DNA of 64,000 nucleotides, taken from positions 4,467,680-4,531,679 of the forward strand of contig JAJHZJ010000121.1 of NCBI GenBank assembly GCA_023548195.1. Direction: 5' to 3'. This document shows, piece after piece, positions 54,040 to 64,000 of this stretch. The position numbers and the translations under genes were made by a program. The DNA is from Bettongia penicillata ogilbyi (taxonomy: Eukaryota > Chordata > Mammalia > Diprotodontia > Potoroidae). The first letter of the stretch is position 1. Each line of letters begins with the position of its first letter. A model generated the notes under the pieces. The model had not been told where the DNA came from. It saw only the letters and a list, made by a program, of their open reading frames with translations, and searched no databases.

Positions 54040-54200
54040 AACTGAATTTGGAGTCAGAGAACCTTGGCTGGAATCTTGGCTCTGATACCACCAGTGTGAC
54101 ATTAGGAAAATCAATTAATCTTTCCTCGTTCCAGTTTTCTCATCTGTAACATGAAGAATTGGATTTTAAGGTCCCTTTCAAATGCAAGTTCCATGATCTT
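54040..54200 (+). repeat. SINE-C
   Basis: 'tttggagtcagagaaccttg', 'ccagttttctcatctgtaac', 'attggattttaaggtccctt'. Confidence 0.82.
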
Positions 54201-54361
54201 ATCATCCAGCAGTATTAATTTCATTTTCATTAGCTAGATTTCTTTTCATAATGGTTTATAATCTGTGATGTTATTCAGCTAATGATTTTGATAATTTGGG
54301 GTTGGTATCTAAAAGATGCTAATACAGTGAGTGCTAGCATACATGTGGTTGGGTGGACTAT

Positions 54362-54550
54362 AATAGGCAGTGTGTTATAGTGAATAAAAGGTTATACTTG
54401 AAGTTGGGAAGACTTGAGTTCAAAACCAGCCTCACTATTTGTGTGACTGGGAGTCACTCAGCCCCTTTGATCTTTAAAATGAGAAGAGAGAAGTAGTTTG
54501 GACTTGTGACATCTAAGGTCTCTTTTACTTGCTCTAAATATATTATCCCA
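54362..54550 (+). repeat. SINE-C
   Basis: 'gttatagtgaataaaaggtt', 'aagacttgagttcaaaacca', 'ttggacttgtgacatctaag'. Confidence 0.82.
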
Positions 54551-54664
54551 TTTACACCAAAATAATGGTAATTGCCATTGCTATGTCACCTTGAAAGGCT
54601 GGTTTTAAAAAAATCACTTTTACATAGACTCCAAACTGAGGTGTGTTGCCAGGAAGACTAAAGA

Positions 54665-54745
54665 ATGAGGGATGAAGGAATGAATGGATAAATGAAAAAG
54701 AATTTGTTATGTGCCAAGCATTGTGCTAAGTGACGACACATTTTT
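54665..54745 (-). repeat. L2-type tail
   Basis: 'atgtgccaagcattgtgcta'. Confidence 0.6.
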
Positions 54746-55317
54746 CAGACACAGGAACTCTTGAAGACGGAAGGTTTGTGAGGAGAGACAGAGGTGGTGG
54801 AAGCCACAAACCATTTCAGTCAAAGATCCTTGAAATAGTGAATTAAGACGCATTGTAATACATCCATTCCATTCTCAAGGTTAGACTTCGCATTCAATGT
54901 GACATATCTGAAGGGGAAAGAGGAATTCATAAATGGAATGATGAGCAAGCAAGAGAAAGCAGAAGAGAGACATGCCAGATGGAAAAAGGTATTCTGGTCT
55001 ATGAGTAAAAGAGCCATATGGCTTTGTTTTTTGTTAACCACGCCATGTTTGCAAAGTTTGAATCTGTGTACTTAGATATCATCGTCCTTCCCTCCATAAT
55101 AAAAAATGATGCTCCTGATAGCAGTTACTATCTGTGTATTATGGTGGGATTGTAAAGACTGATATGTAGGCAGGAGGTCTTTCCCACTCAGGCTAGAGCA
55201 GTACAAGAATCACAATTTGTAGAGTCTGCTACTATTCATTTTTTTAAACTCAGCTTTGTATCTTTCTTTCCTTTTGCTCCAATAGGACTACCTCAGTTAG
55301 ACTGTAAGCCATTGACT
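54746..55317. other. Unassigned sequence
   Basis: Nothing recognised. A minus frame 55041-54820 (73 codons) is hydrophobic but without family resemblance. Confidence 0.5.
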
Positions 55318-55550
55318 GTATTTAATGAGCATCTACTGTGTGCAGATGTCTGTGCCAGAAATTCTGAGTAGAAGCAAAGGAGATACCCAGGACATGCTCT
55401 GAAATTGCTGTCTGCCTCTCCGGCTTCCCGCTTTCCATTACTGTGCTCCATTATTTGAAACTCGGCTTCAGTGCACCATTACAGCTTTGCTTTTGTCTAT
55501 TCAATTTATTTGTTCAATAAATATTAAGTGCCTACTAATGTATGCTACAC
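55318..55550 (-). repeat. Two L2-type tail fragments
   Basis: 55318-55400: 'tgagcatctactgtgtgcag'. 55498-55550: 'ttgttcaataaatattaagt'. The sequence between them is not recognised. Confidence 0.55.
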
Positions 55551-55734
55551 TATCTGCCTCATTTCAGCTTGCCATGAAGGAGTTGTTTGAATATCTTGAT
55601 GTCACGCATTTTGTGTACAACAAGTAGTTTGTGAAATTTTATGATTTCTCCCCCATCCTCCACCCACTAAGACAAACCATACATAGAAGCATATCTATTT
55701 AGAGTCTTTGACTAAAAAAACATCACGGCAGGAC
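55551..55734. other. Unassigned sequence
   Basis: Nothing recognised. Confidence 0.5.
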
Positions 55735-55925
55735 ACAATGAGACATAATGGATAGCTAGAAAGTCATCAGTGAAGAGATTTCCTAGACATGGGATCGTAT
55801 GCGAGTTCCCAGAACTTCAGTTTATTCTTCTGTAAAATTGGGATAGTAAGAGCTGAAATGTCTATCTGAGGGGTTATTGTGAGACCTCAAAGAGGTGATG
55901 GGTATAAAAATACCTCAAAAAGTCA
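55735..55925 (+). repeat. Old SINE-B
   Basis: 'agacataatggatagctaga', 'cttctgtaaaattgggatag', 'gaggggttattgtgagacct'. Confidence 0.65.
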
Positions 55926-56024
55926 TATATTTAAAAAATACATTCCAGTTCATGTACAGTCATGTAATTATTGTTACTATTAGTAAGTTGCAAAGAGATG
56001 ATTCTCCACTCTTCTGAGAAAAAT

Positions 56025-56262
56025 GCTGGTCCTGGAGTCAGGAATTCAAATCTGGTCTTAGGTACTTACGAGCTATGTGACCCTGGGCAAGTCTCTTCAT
56101 ATTTATCTATTTCATTTTCTTCTCTTATAAAATGAACTAATAATAGCATCTATCTATCAGAGTTATTGTGAGGACAAAATGAGGATAAGATTTGTAAAGT
56201 TCTTTGTGATGTGAACTTTAAAGTGCTGTATAAAAATGCTGGCTATTATCATCATCATCATT
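56025..56262 (+). repeat. SINE-B
   Basis: 'gtcctggagtcaggaattca', 'gctatgtgaccctgggcaag', 'aataatagcatctatctatc', 'aaaatgctggctattatcat'. Confidence 0.92.
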
Positions 56263-56504
56263 GGTAGTAGAAACAGTGGTGTAAATCTCTTCAGGAGATT
56301 TTGTGTGTTTATGCAGAGCAAGAGTGGGAGAATTAAGTCTGTTATTTACCCTCAAATGCAAACTGTGACTGGACAATTTTCCATACAACTTTGGAAGTGC
56401 ATTATCATTCTCTGGAGAACTCAGCAGGAAAAATAGACTGCAGCTTAATAATGCAAATCCCAATTTTGTCAATAATAATAATGTCCATAAACTTGTCACT
56501 TTAT
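56263..56504. other. Unassigned sequence
   Basis: Nothing recognised. Confidence 0.5.
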
Positions 56505-56640
56505 TAATTTTAAAAATGTTTATTAATCATCTACTATGCACAGAGCAGTATTTAAGATGCTGGAGAGGATATAAAATTGAGTCATGATACCATTCTTGTC
56601 CTCCTGGAGTTTATGAACATACTTAAACACTCAAATGGAT
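56505..56640 (-). repeat. L2-type 3' end
   Basis: 'atgtttattaatcatctact', 'agtatttaagatgctggaga', 'gtcctcctggagtttatgaa'. Confidence 0.7.
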
Positions 56641-56779
56641 TATTGATTATTGAAATGGTTCTTCCAATAATTCAAATTGCCACCCATTCATAGCTGTCCA
56701 TCCTGTATGAATCTTTACTGTGTCCTCCTACCAGTTTTTCACAGGGCCCCTAATATGACACAAAAATAATCATGGCAAC

Positions 56780-56838
56780 AAATATATGTATATATATATA
56801 TATATTTATGTGTGAATATATATATATATATATCATAT
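56780..56838. repeat. AT-rich simple repeat
   Basis: Interrupted TA run. Confidence 0.93.
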
Positions 56839-57414
56839 AAAAAGTATGTAAAAAGGTGTAAGCAAAGTGTTGCAAGAAGAATGAGCAGGTCATAATGAGA
56901 TGAGTTACATACTAGGCTGGGAATGGAGACTGAGGAATGAAGAGAAACTCCATAGAAGATTGATAGTAACCAAATTGTACTTTAAAAGATTTAATGAACT
57001 ATACAAAGACTTACTCTGGTGTCTTGTTGTATGGAGATGACCTTGAATTCTTGAAGATTATGACAGCACACTCTATACTATGCTAGATTATACCAAGCTA
57101 GAAAGATTCTGAGTATGGCTCTGACAACAGATCATGCCTGTTTTCCAAGAACCAGTATACAACAAGGTATATCACCAGTAGGTTGGCCAGTTGGTGATTC
57201 TTTGGCCCCGGCGATGTATGAAACAAAGAAATTTACAAAATGACTTTGAGTCCTGTGCAAACTTTTTTGGTTTATACAGTGATATTGGCAAAGTAGAAGT
57301 AAAGGAGACAATGGTGCTAAGAATCACACAGTTTTTATATTGTATATATATTTATGTAGATTTTAACTATAAATCTGAGATTCTAGGTCATTCATGTAAA
57401 TTTTGACATTCTGA
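56839..57414. other. Unassigned, possible RTE 3' text
   Basis: 'agaatgagcaggtcataatg' near 56878 is loosely similar to an RTE 3' coding region; not convincing. Confidence 0.35.
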
Positions 57415-57420
57415 CTTTAA

Positions 57421-57711
57421 ATGAAATCTGAAAAAGAAGGAAGTTTTCCTCTAAATGGAAGGAAGGTTCACTGTACTCCTTGGAGAAGCATAAGCTGGTT
57501 TTCTCATACCTCCAAAGGCAACAAGAAAAGTATTTTGTGGGATATTTGGTCATGTCATAATAGATTAATCAGTATAAGTATATGTAACAAGACCATTAAG
57601 AAAATATTTTCTGTTTATGTACCAGTGTTGATTACAGAGAATGAAGACATAGAAAATGTCTATAATGCCCTTCAAATTAAATCAACATACATTTTGATAT
57701 TCATACATTAG
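57421..57711 (+). pseudogene. RTE endonuclease fragment
   Basis: A 96-codon open stretch includes RLISISICNKTIKK, then FSVYVPVLITENEDIENVYN. This fits the APE-type endonuclease pattern in which a V-Y-A-P-T motif is followed by an acidic stretch and F-Y-x-x-L. Here YAPT has decayed to YVPV. Both the N-terminal catalytic part and the C-terminal D/H residues are missing. Confidence 0.65.
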
Positions 57712-58151
57712 TATTTGGGTGGGAATAGGTGGGAATGGCAAAAAATACTAGAAAGCATAGTTCAAGAAAAGGGAATGAGAGATCAGGACCTGTAGACTAC
57801 AAAGGAGTCTAATGTCCTTGCTGACATAAGTACTTTCTTTAAGAAAATAATTGGTAGTGTCTGGTCATTGTGATCAACAAATAACACAATAAAATAAAAT
57901 AGATTACATTTTAATAGACAGGAAAACACTTATTATTGGTGTGTAGTCTACAAGTGTTTCACCTCTCTTATCCCCTTTCCATAAATCATGTTTTCTAGTA
58001 AACCTGGGTATATTTAGACTTTAGACTTGTCAGAGAATAGACCAGATTTAAGAAAATGGCTTAAAGAAAGAATAAGAAAAAATAGATATCATGCCACTTA
58101 ACTAACTAAATCCTGAATTATTTAAATAAATAAATATTAACTAAGAATGTT

Positions 58152-58391
58152 GATGTTGTTCAGTCATGTCCAGCTCCTCATGATACCATTTGGGGTTTTC
58201 TTGGCAAAGATGCTGGAATGGTTTGCCATTTCCTTCCTTCCTTCCATTTTACAAATGAAGAAAACTGAGGCCAACAGGGTTAAGTAACCTACTGAGGTTC
58301 AAATAGCTAATAAGTGTTTGAGGTCAGATTTAAATTCAGGTCTTCCTAATACCAGGCCTGGCACTCTATCTACTGTGCCACCTAGTTGCCC
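58152..58391 (-). repeat. SINE-A inside the RTE remnant
   Basis: 'gatgttgttcagtcatgtcc', 'gaatggtttgccatttcctt' (with an extra CCTT unit), 'aggtcagatttaaattcagg', 'ctgtgccacctagttgcc'. Confidence 0.95.
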
Positions 58392-59239
58392 TAAGTAAAA
58401 ATGGGTAATGGACAATTGATATAACATTAATACCAATTATAATTACTTTATATACACATTTAATTGATTTTAATATTTTCAAACAGAAAAGACCAAAAGA
58501 ACTCAGAAAATACCTTAATAAGCAGACATGAGTTACTTGCCTTGTGGAGAAGAGGAATCTTATGAAGAATGACAATGGATTATTATTTGCAGCATTGTAT
58601 CATAAAACATAGAGAAGCAATGGAGAGCTAGAACAATTTTAACTTGGACCCTACCAGTGTAGCCTTCAATATCCTTATGGAAATAAACAAATGGAACTGT
58701 GGGAGAAAAAGGAGTTGAATTTGGACCAAATATTCATGCTACTGGCAACGTAACTTTGAAGGCATTGAAAGTATCTGAAAGAGCTCTACATAGAGAAAGC
58801 ATTAGAATTTGGAGGGATAGGGAAAGACTTCTTGTAAAAGATGTGTGAACTTAAAGGAAGTCAGGGGAAAAGTCTTTAAATGGTATAACAGAAATAATTC
58901 ATCCTGACCCTCTGTTCATAAACATAAAGTAATGTACAAAACAGGGGGATACAGATGTGCCAAAGATATTTGCCAGTGTGATAGAGAGCTAAGATAGAGA
59001 GTCCAAGTTGAAGAGAGATTCCCTGAGGATGACAGAGCTCTACAGGTATTTCTCTTTGGCTATGTTATGAAAATACTTGTTTTATTTCTTATGTTCAGAA
59101 TAAAATAAATAACAAAAAAGAAATGCCGTTATAGTATTTGCATCAAGTTCCAGAACATTAGAAAACCTTTTGGAAGAGATCTGTAACCACTGAAAAACTT
59201 TGGCCTGACCTTTTACATAGGAAAAGTTGAGGGGATGAA

Positions 59240-59480
59240 GAATGACTATTGCCCAGATTATGACATGTAGTATGACAATTTATTGAGCTGGTTCATCAGT
59301 ATGTGTATCTGGAACAGACAGTACAAATCAAAAGAGAGTTGGGCGCAGAATGAATAAAAGAAAGAGAGAATTGCCTTCAGGAAATTATAAAGCTCCTTTT
59401 GTGACCTCAAGATATCTTAAAAACAAAGATCCAGCTTTTAAATATCAACTTTCTACTGTTGTTGCAGTATGGATGGAGGA
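59240..59480 (+). pseudogene. RTE reverse transcriptase C-terminal fragment
   Basis: 'cagtatgtgtatctggaaca' encodes QYVYLEQ, matching the Y-V-Y-L-G-Q segment after the RTE catalytic core, preceded by a degraded 'ccagattatgacatg'. Downstream, 'aaaagagagttgggcgcaga' continues the family pattern. No open frame. Confidence 0.6.
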
Positions 59481-59485
59481 CAGGA

Positions 59486-59716
59486 CATACAACAATTTCT
59501 GAAGACTAGAAAATGAATTTCACATAGAAAGCAATGGAGAAGAGGATGGTGTTGTGAATAGTCTCATAAGAAAAACAGAAGGAAAAGATATCATTAAAGA
59601 AATGTATAGTAAGAGAAGATGGCTGGTCATAGGTTAAAGGGCAGGGATGAGGGGCAGACAGCCAGAGTGCTCCATTGTTACCCTCAGTGTTGGCAGAAAA
59701 TGAGAAATAACTCCAG
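59486..59716. other. Unassigned sequence
   Basis: Nothing recognised. Confidence 0.45.
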
Positions 59717-59775
59717 TGCTTAGTACAGTGCCTGGCATATAATAGATATTTAATAAGTGTTAGTTGATTGATAGA
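59717..59775 (+). repeat. L2-type tail
   Basis: 'gcttagtacagtgcctggca' and 'taataagtgttagttgattg'. Confidence 0.75.
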
Positions 59776-60124
59776 GCATCTTTGATTGACCTCTTCTGTT
59801 GAATTTATGGGAGAACATGAACAAGCGTTATAAATAATGGGCAAGCACGGATGAGTTGTTATCTACATTGTAAGGAGCCATCAGATGATGAGTTCAAAGA
59901 CCCATTTGAGGATGGAAGAATGAAGGATGAACACTGAATATTTAAGAGGTGAAATGGGGAAAAAGTTATACATTCCAATTGTAGTATGCAACATGAATAA
60001 AGACATAAGAGAGAAGAAAGCATAGAATATGGATAAGTCATAGCATGTAGAATAGTATGGCTGTCATGAAGAGTACACACTATACAGACGGCCCAACAAG
60101 GCACGTTAAGGTGTGCGAACTTAA
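59776..60124. other. Unassigned sequence
   Basis: Nothing recognised. Confidence 0.45.
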
Positions 60125-60425
60125 CTCAGTAGGCATTTAGGACCTATTGTAGGGCTTTGAGCAGATTAGGGACATTATCGAATTTATGTTTAAGGAGGAT
60201 TAGTTTTGCAGCTGTTTGAAAGATGGATTAGAGAGAGGGGAGAGATTAGGAGTTGGAAATCCTATCAGGATGCTGTTGAAATCATCGAGACAGGTGGTGA
60301 GTGGTAACAAGGCCTTGAACTTTGATGGTGACAGCATGAATGGAAAGGAGAGGACAGATGTGAGAGATATTTTGGTGGTAGAATGAACAGGACTTGGTAA
60401 CTAACTGGATATGATAAGCATATAA
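60125..60425 (-). repeat. L2 coding fragment
   Basis: 'ggattagttttgcagctgtt', 'aggatgctgttgaaatcatc', 'gaactttgatggtgacagca' match reversed L2 RT text as at 35900-36150. The longest open frame of the window (60707-60282, minus, 141 codons) crosses it in a non-RT frame. Confidence 0.68.
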
Positions 60426-60701
60426 ACAGTACATAATTACTGGAAAATAATACATAACAAAACAATATTCAATGGATGGCTTCAAGCTTGCCAATCTCCT
60501 ACTCCCTAGAAATCCCTCAGACACTGGATGAGCTGGACCTAAGATTTCTGGTAAATGGACAGTTGGAATTTCTTTAGTTCTCCAAATGTGGTGAACCAGG
60601 ACTGCTAGGTCACTACTCCCCTCTTTAGATGAAGAATCAAGAATTCTGAAGAAACTGATTTGGGGACTCAGCACAGGGAGGGAACCTAGGAGGATGTACA
60701 G
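60426..60701. other. Unassigned sequence
   Basis: Nothing recognised. Confidence 0.45.
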
Positions 60702-60832
60702 ATACATAGAATCCTAGGATCAAAGATTTAAACCTGGAAAGATTCTGAGAAGCTATTGAATTCAACCCACTCATTTTATAGATGAGACACTGAGGAAAAG
60801 AGTGACTTGGCCATAGTCAGACGGACTTGGAC
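60702..60832 (-). repeat. MIR-like SINE
   Basis: 'aacctggaaagattctgaga', 'gatgagacactgaggaaaag', 'gacttggccatagtcagacg'. Confidence 0.75.
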
Positions 60833-61229
60833 TTTTGACTGTGCCTGGGGGATGGCTTACAGGGACTTTGAGCTCTTCTGGCTCCAACTAGTTCATCAAA
60901 GAACAGGGTGAGGAGACTGAACATTTGGTCCTGGTAAGGAGAAGCTGTAGTATTGTTTTATCCTCAGCTTGACCTCAGTGATGGTCTTCCTTTATGGGAG
61001 CTGTCTCGCGTCCTCCCCCTTTTTGTCCCCCACCCCTATCCAAAAGCTCACACTGATAGTTTAAAGAGGGAAAGAGAATTAAAAATAGAGGACATTCAAA
61101 AAAGACTTGATGTAGCAAGTGACACTTAAGATGAGACTTGAAAGAAGCCAGAGGATATGGTAAATAGTTGGGAAGACAGTAGGTGGTGAGGAAGTAACAG
61201 CATTTTGTATGCTGTGGTATGTGGTATGC
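60833..61229. other. Unassigned sequence
   Basis: Nothing recognised. Confidence 0.45.
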
Positions 61230-61454
61230 TGATCGATGTGTTATTGATTGATTGATTTAGGACCTCTTAGCTTTTCTGACATTTCAAAGCTCTCAAGATT
61301 TTAGTCTCATACAGTCTATCTTTTACATTTACTCACCTAAAATTACGAAACCAAGACAGAAGAAACAAAAGTGTCATCTTGTAATAGGACTAATATTTAC
61401 CCCCACTTCCCCTCTCCTCAATGTAAGTTAGGCTCCATACCTCCCTTGATACAG
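61230..61454 (+). mobile_element. Partial LTR, plus strand, arm of an inverted pair
   Basis: From 'tgatcgatgtgttattgatt' to 'tcccttgatacag' it equals the reverse complement of 62598-62825 except for about five differences (three substitutions, one 4-bp repeat-unit change and one single-base gap). It covers only the U3-like half of the full LTR at 62356-62825 and stops where a SINE begins. Confidence 0.85.
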
Positions 61455-61645
61455 TGGATTAGTTCAATGGATAGTGCTCTGGGTCTGGAGTCAGAGAGAC
61501 CCAAATTCAGCCCTAGTCTTAGACATTTACTAGCTTTGTGACCTGGATACATCATTTAACTTCGGTTGTAGTGAGAATCAAATGAAATAATATTTACAAA
61601 GCCCTTGGCACATAGTAAAGTTGTATAAATGTGAGCTATTATTAT
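61455..61645 (+). repeat. SINE-B
   Basis: 'caatggatagtgctctgggt', 'ggagtcagagagacccaaat', 'gtagtgagaatcaaatgaaa', 'gagctattattattac'. Confidence 0.9.
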
Positions 61646-62355
61646 TACATATGGACAATTTTTAAAAAGAAGTTTGTCAATGAAGGGGAAGAAAGATGTA
61701 GGATGGCAGGTGGAAGGGATGTGTGAAGGTTGTTTTTTTATTTTTATGATTGCAAAGATCTGAGTATGTTTGTAAGCAGATGGGGCTGATTGAACATGCC
61801 TAAGAAAGAGAAGATGGTTGTTGAAATAGAGTCTGGAGGAGGTTGAGGAGGTAGGATCAAGGGCACACAGTTAGCAAGAAGTCAAAATATCACTTTCTCT
61901 AAGCCTTGAAGAGGAGAGGATGACTGATAATTTAATGAAGTTTTCAGCAGTGGGGAAGGGAGCTGAAGATTCTTCCATACGATGGCTTCACTTTTATCAG
62001 TGAAGTAGGAAACACTTGTAAGGAGAGGTGGGGAGGAGGGAGGATTGGCCAATGGTGGTGGTGCAGGGCATGCAATGTTTAGAGCATATGGAGTATGCTC
62101 TGCCTGGCTGCTAACTCAAGTGGTTTTGTAATTATGCTTCTGGAAAAGTGTGATGATGTGCTATGGGGGGAGGTTCTGCCCTCGATTCTGAGTATGCACA
62201 GGTATTCTGTGACTCATAGTAAAGAAGAACCTTTCAGTTGTTTGCTGAGCTGGAAATGAGTGTGCCTGTGTATAGAGAGGAGAGTTTGCGCTCTTAAATA
62301 TCCACATGGTCTTGAACATGTGTGGTTCTGATGCCTCACCCTGTTAGTTTAGGTT
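61646..62355. other. Spacer between inverted LTR arms
   Basis: No gene recognised. Confidence 0.45.
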
Positions 62356-62825
62356 TGATGTGATAAAATGGGACACTAATAAGTCCAATTAACAGATTCA
62401 CTTTATTTAGCTATATTATAGGAAAATATGTCAGCAAGGACACAAAAGCACTTAGTTTCAGGCCTTTCTCACATCTTTATAGAAATGTACAGCAGGGAAG
62501 GGAATGGTGATTTGTGTGAATCTTGGGCACTCACCAAGTCTGAGAGGACAGATTCCACATGGGTGGGACTTTTTAATGCTCTTATGTGACCAGGAAACTG
62601 TATCAAGGGAGGTATGAGCCTAACTTACATTGAGGAGGGGGGAAGTGGGGGTAAATATTAGTCCTATTACAAGATGACACTTTTGTTTCTTCTGTCTGGG
62701 TTTCGTAATTTTAGGTGAGTAAATGTAAAAGATAGACTGTATGAGACTAAAATCTTGAGAGCTTTGAAATGTCAGAAAAGCTAAGAGGTCCTAAATCAAT
62801 CAATCAATCAATAACACATCTATCA
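62356..62825 (-). mobile_element. LTR, minus strand, about 470 bp
   Basis: Read on the minus strand it starts 'tgatagatgtg' and carries TATAAAG (62481-62475), then AATAAA (62407-62402) about 70 bp later. It ends 'ttatcacatca', consistent with U3-R-U5. The ends could instead be TGTTA/TAACA at 62816 and 62342. No clear target duplication. Its U3 half is about 98% identical to the plus-strand copy at 61230. Confidence 0.65.
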
Positions 62826-62905
62826 GTAAACACTTATTAAGAGTGCCTGGCACTCTGCTAAACTCTGGTGCAGAACAACCAAAGGTTCATGAATGGAGCT
62901 TGCCA
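62826..62905 (-). repeat. L2-type tail
   Basis: 'cacttattaagagtgcctgg', 'cactctgctaaactctggtg'. Confidence 0.7.
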
Positions 62906-63065
62906 GTAGCCCCCAGTGAGGGCCAAGTCTGAGAAGTCACCTACTCAACCCACCTGACGGTGAATCAAACTAGCCATTGAGGCAAGGGAGTGACTCATTG
63001 ATTGGCTATCCCATACCCAGAAATGCATTTGTGGGAGTGATGTTTGTAGCAGTTAATTTAACTTT

Positions 63066-63113
63066 GAACATACTCTCCCAGAGAAATTGAGGCGGCAGAA
63101 GGAGAGTATGTTC
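63066..63113. repeat. Perfect 13-bp inverted repeat (hairpin)
   Basis: 'gaacatactctcc' (63066-63078) and 'ggagagtatgttc' (63101-63113) with a 22-nt loop. Confidence 0.95.
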
Positions 63114-63216
63114 TAGTTTGGGGGTATTGGTTTGGATTTCAGTTTTTGCCTTATTTTCTCAAAAAATTGTAAAACATAATTTATGTTAATAGTGCAGCCT
63201 TAACATCGATGATAGT

Positions 63217-63530
63217 GTGTGTGTTTACCCTTTGTTGCCAAAGAAGACCATGCCATCAGAGAAATAATGACGTGACTTGCACTTGACTTTGTTTTGAGTA
63301 AGGAAGGGCTGTGCAGGTCACCAGCCTCACTTCTCCTCCAGAGTCATCTGAATCCAGTGACCAGATATTCATCAGGATGACTGGAGATGATCCAGGATGA
63401 GGCAATTGGGGTTAAGTGACTTGCCCAAGGTCACACACCTAGTGAGTGTCAAATGTCTGAAGTGAGATTTGAACTCAGGTCCTCCTGACTCCTGCATTGG
63501 TGCTCTATCCACTGCACCACCTAGCTGCCC
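63217..63530 (-). repeat. W-SINE, full length, with target duplications
   Basis: From 'tttgttgccaaagaagacca' (3' side) through 'ggatgactggagatgatcca', to the reversed head 'gttaagtgacttgcccaagg' and 'accacctagctgccc' (5' side). Flanked by 'catcgatgatagt' (63204-63216) and 'catcaatgatagt' (63531-63543), 13 bp with one mismatch. It is among the least decayed SINEs here. Confidence 0.96.
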
Positions 63531-63543
63531 CATCAATGATAGT

Positions 63544-64000
63544 ATGACTATGTCAAATGGTACAGTGATAATGGGGACACAGTAATTGACACTGGCAAAA
63601 TCATGTCGAAGCACTAATTGTTAGTATCAATAATACTGAGGAGAAATTAACTGATAATTGATAGGTTAGGGAAGGGGGAAATACATCAGATAGGGACTCA
63701 AGTCAATAATATCAGAACAACCCTGGAAGGAGATGCAGTAATATCTCTGCTCTGGGGACCTGGCCCATTAGTGTCAGAATTAGTAATACTCCATTAGCTT
63801 ACCTGCTGTATTTCTGAGAGGTAAGATTGTTGCTGAGGGTTTAAGGAGAGAAGTAGTTCTGGCACTTTTGGTGTGCAGAGTGATATAGGGGGCCAATAAA
63901 ACTAGAGCAACAAAGAATGTGACTGGAAGGGTCTAAGTGAGATTATATGCCATAAATTTAAAATGGATAAAATCAGGACAAGGTAATGGCTTTGTGTTAC
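63544..64000. other. Unassigned sequence
   Basis: Nothing recognised. Confidence 0.45.

Larger units (their letters stand above)
57415..59485 (+). mobile_element. RTE-clade LINE remnant
   Basis: Two diagnostic parts lie in the same direction and in the correct order: an endonuclease-domain piece at 57421-57711 and a reverse transcriptase C-terminal piece near 59240-59480. The sequence between them is badly decayed and includes a SINE at 58152-58391. RTE elements encode one protein with an endonuclease and a reverse transcriptase. RTE-type LINEs are thought to mobilise some marsupial SINEs. Confidence 0.65.

Noticed and set aside
60282..60707. Longest open frame (141 codons, minus strand)
   Set aside because: It crosses an L2 fragment in a frame that does not match RT, lacks any domain, and is of a length expected by chance in AT-rich sequence of this size.
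61230..62825. Single DNA transposon with long inverted ends
   Set aside because: The right arm extends into a TATA/AATAAA-bearing LTR not mirrored on the left, and no target duplication flanks the pair, so an LTR-based explanation fits better.

Overview
This window reads as repeat-rich vertebrate DNA with no recognisable host gene. The repeat families point to a marsupial. There are many copies of tRNA-derived SINEs whose tails are of marsupial Mar1/WSINE type. There are also L1-like elements that carry an ORF1 but no ORF2 (half-L1), old L2, CR1/L3 and RTE LINE remnants, MIR copies, and a few DNA transposons. Sequence alone does not decide the species. Family names come from recalled consensus features, not a database search, so treat them as family-level calls.

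Shorthand used below. SINE-A: head followed by a tail with a 'ggagaaggaaatggcaaacc'-like block and ending near 'actgaac'. SINE-B: same head, tail 'taataatagcacctacc...tattatta'. SINE-C: tail 'ttggactagatggcctctaa'-like. W-SINE: head plus a tail related to 'aaagaagaccatgccatc' in the reverse direction. MIR on the minus strand reads '...aaactgaggc...gacttgcccaaggtcac'.

Layout. 1-9.5 kb: SINEs and MIRs, a TTCC array, an internally deleted Tigger1-like transposon (4.7-5.6 kb), an L1 end and a GT array inside an inverted repeat. 9.5-15.6 kb: a long L2 remnant with reverse transcriptase motifs, then a CR1/L3 remnant split by a 201-bp hAT element. 16-24 kb: a nested stack in which a MIR-like repeat is split by one half-L1, itself split by a second. 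24.3-24.8 kb: a solo LTR with a 5-bp target duplication inside a SINE. 25-33 kb: L1, CR1 and half-L1 pieces plus a 1.3-kb repeat-poor stretch. 33-45 kb: LTR-like sequences (one with a degenerate tandem array), L2, CR1 and another half-L1. 45-57 kb: scattered old repeats. 57-60 kb: an RTE remnant. 61-63.5 kb: a nearly identical inverted pair of LTR sequences and a well-preserved W-SINE with target duplications.

All open reading frames examined are short, and the recognisable ones belong to broken mobile elements. The window is best described as intergenic or intronic. The repeat-poor stretches at 30.59-31.91 kb and 40.86-41.78 kb are where conserved regulatory DNA would most plausibly lie. I found no operons, CRISPR arrays, rRNA or intact tRNA genes.
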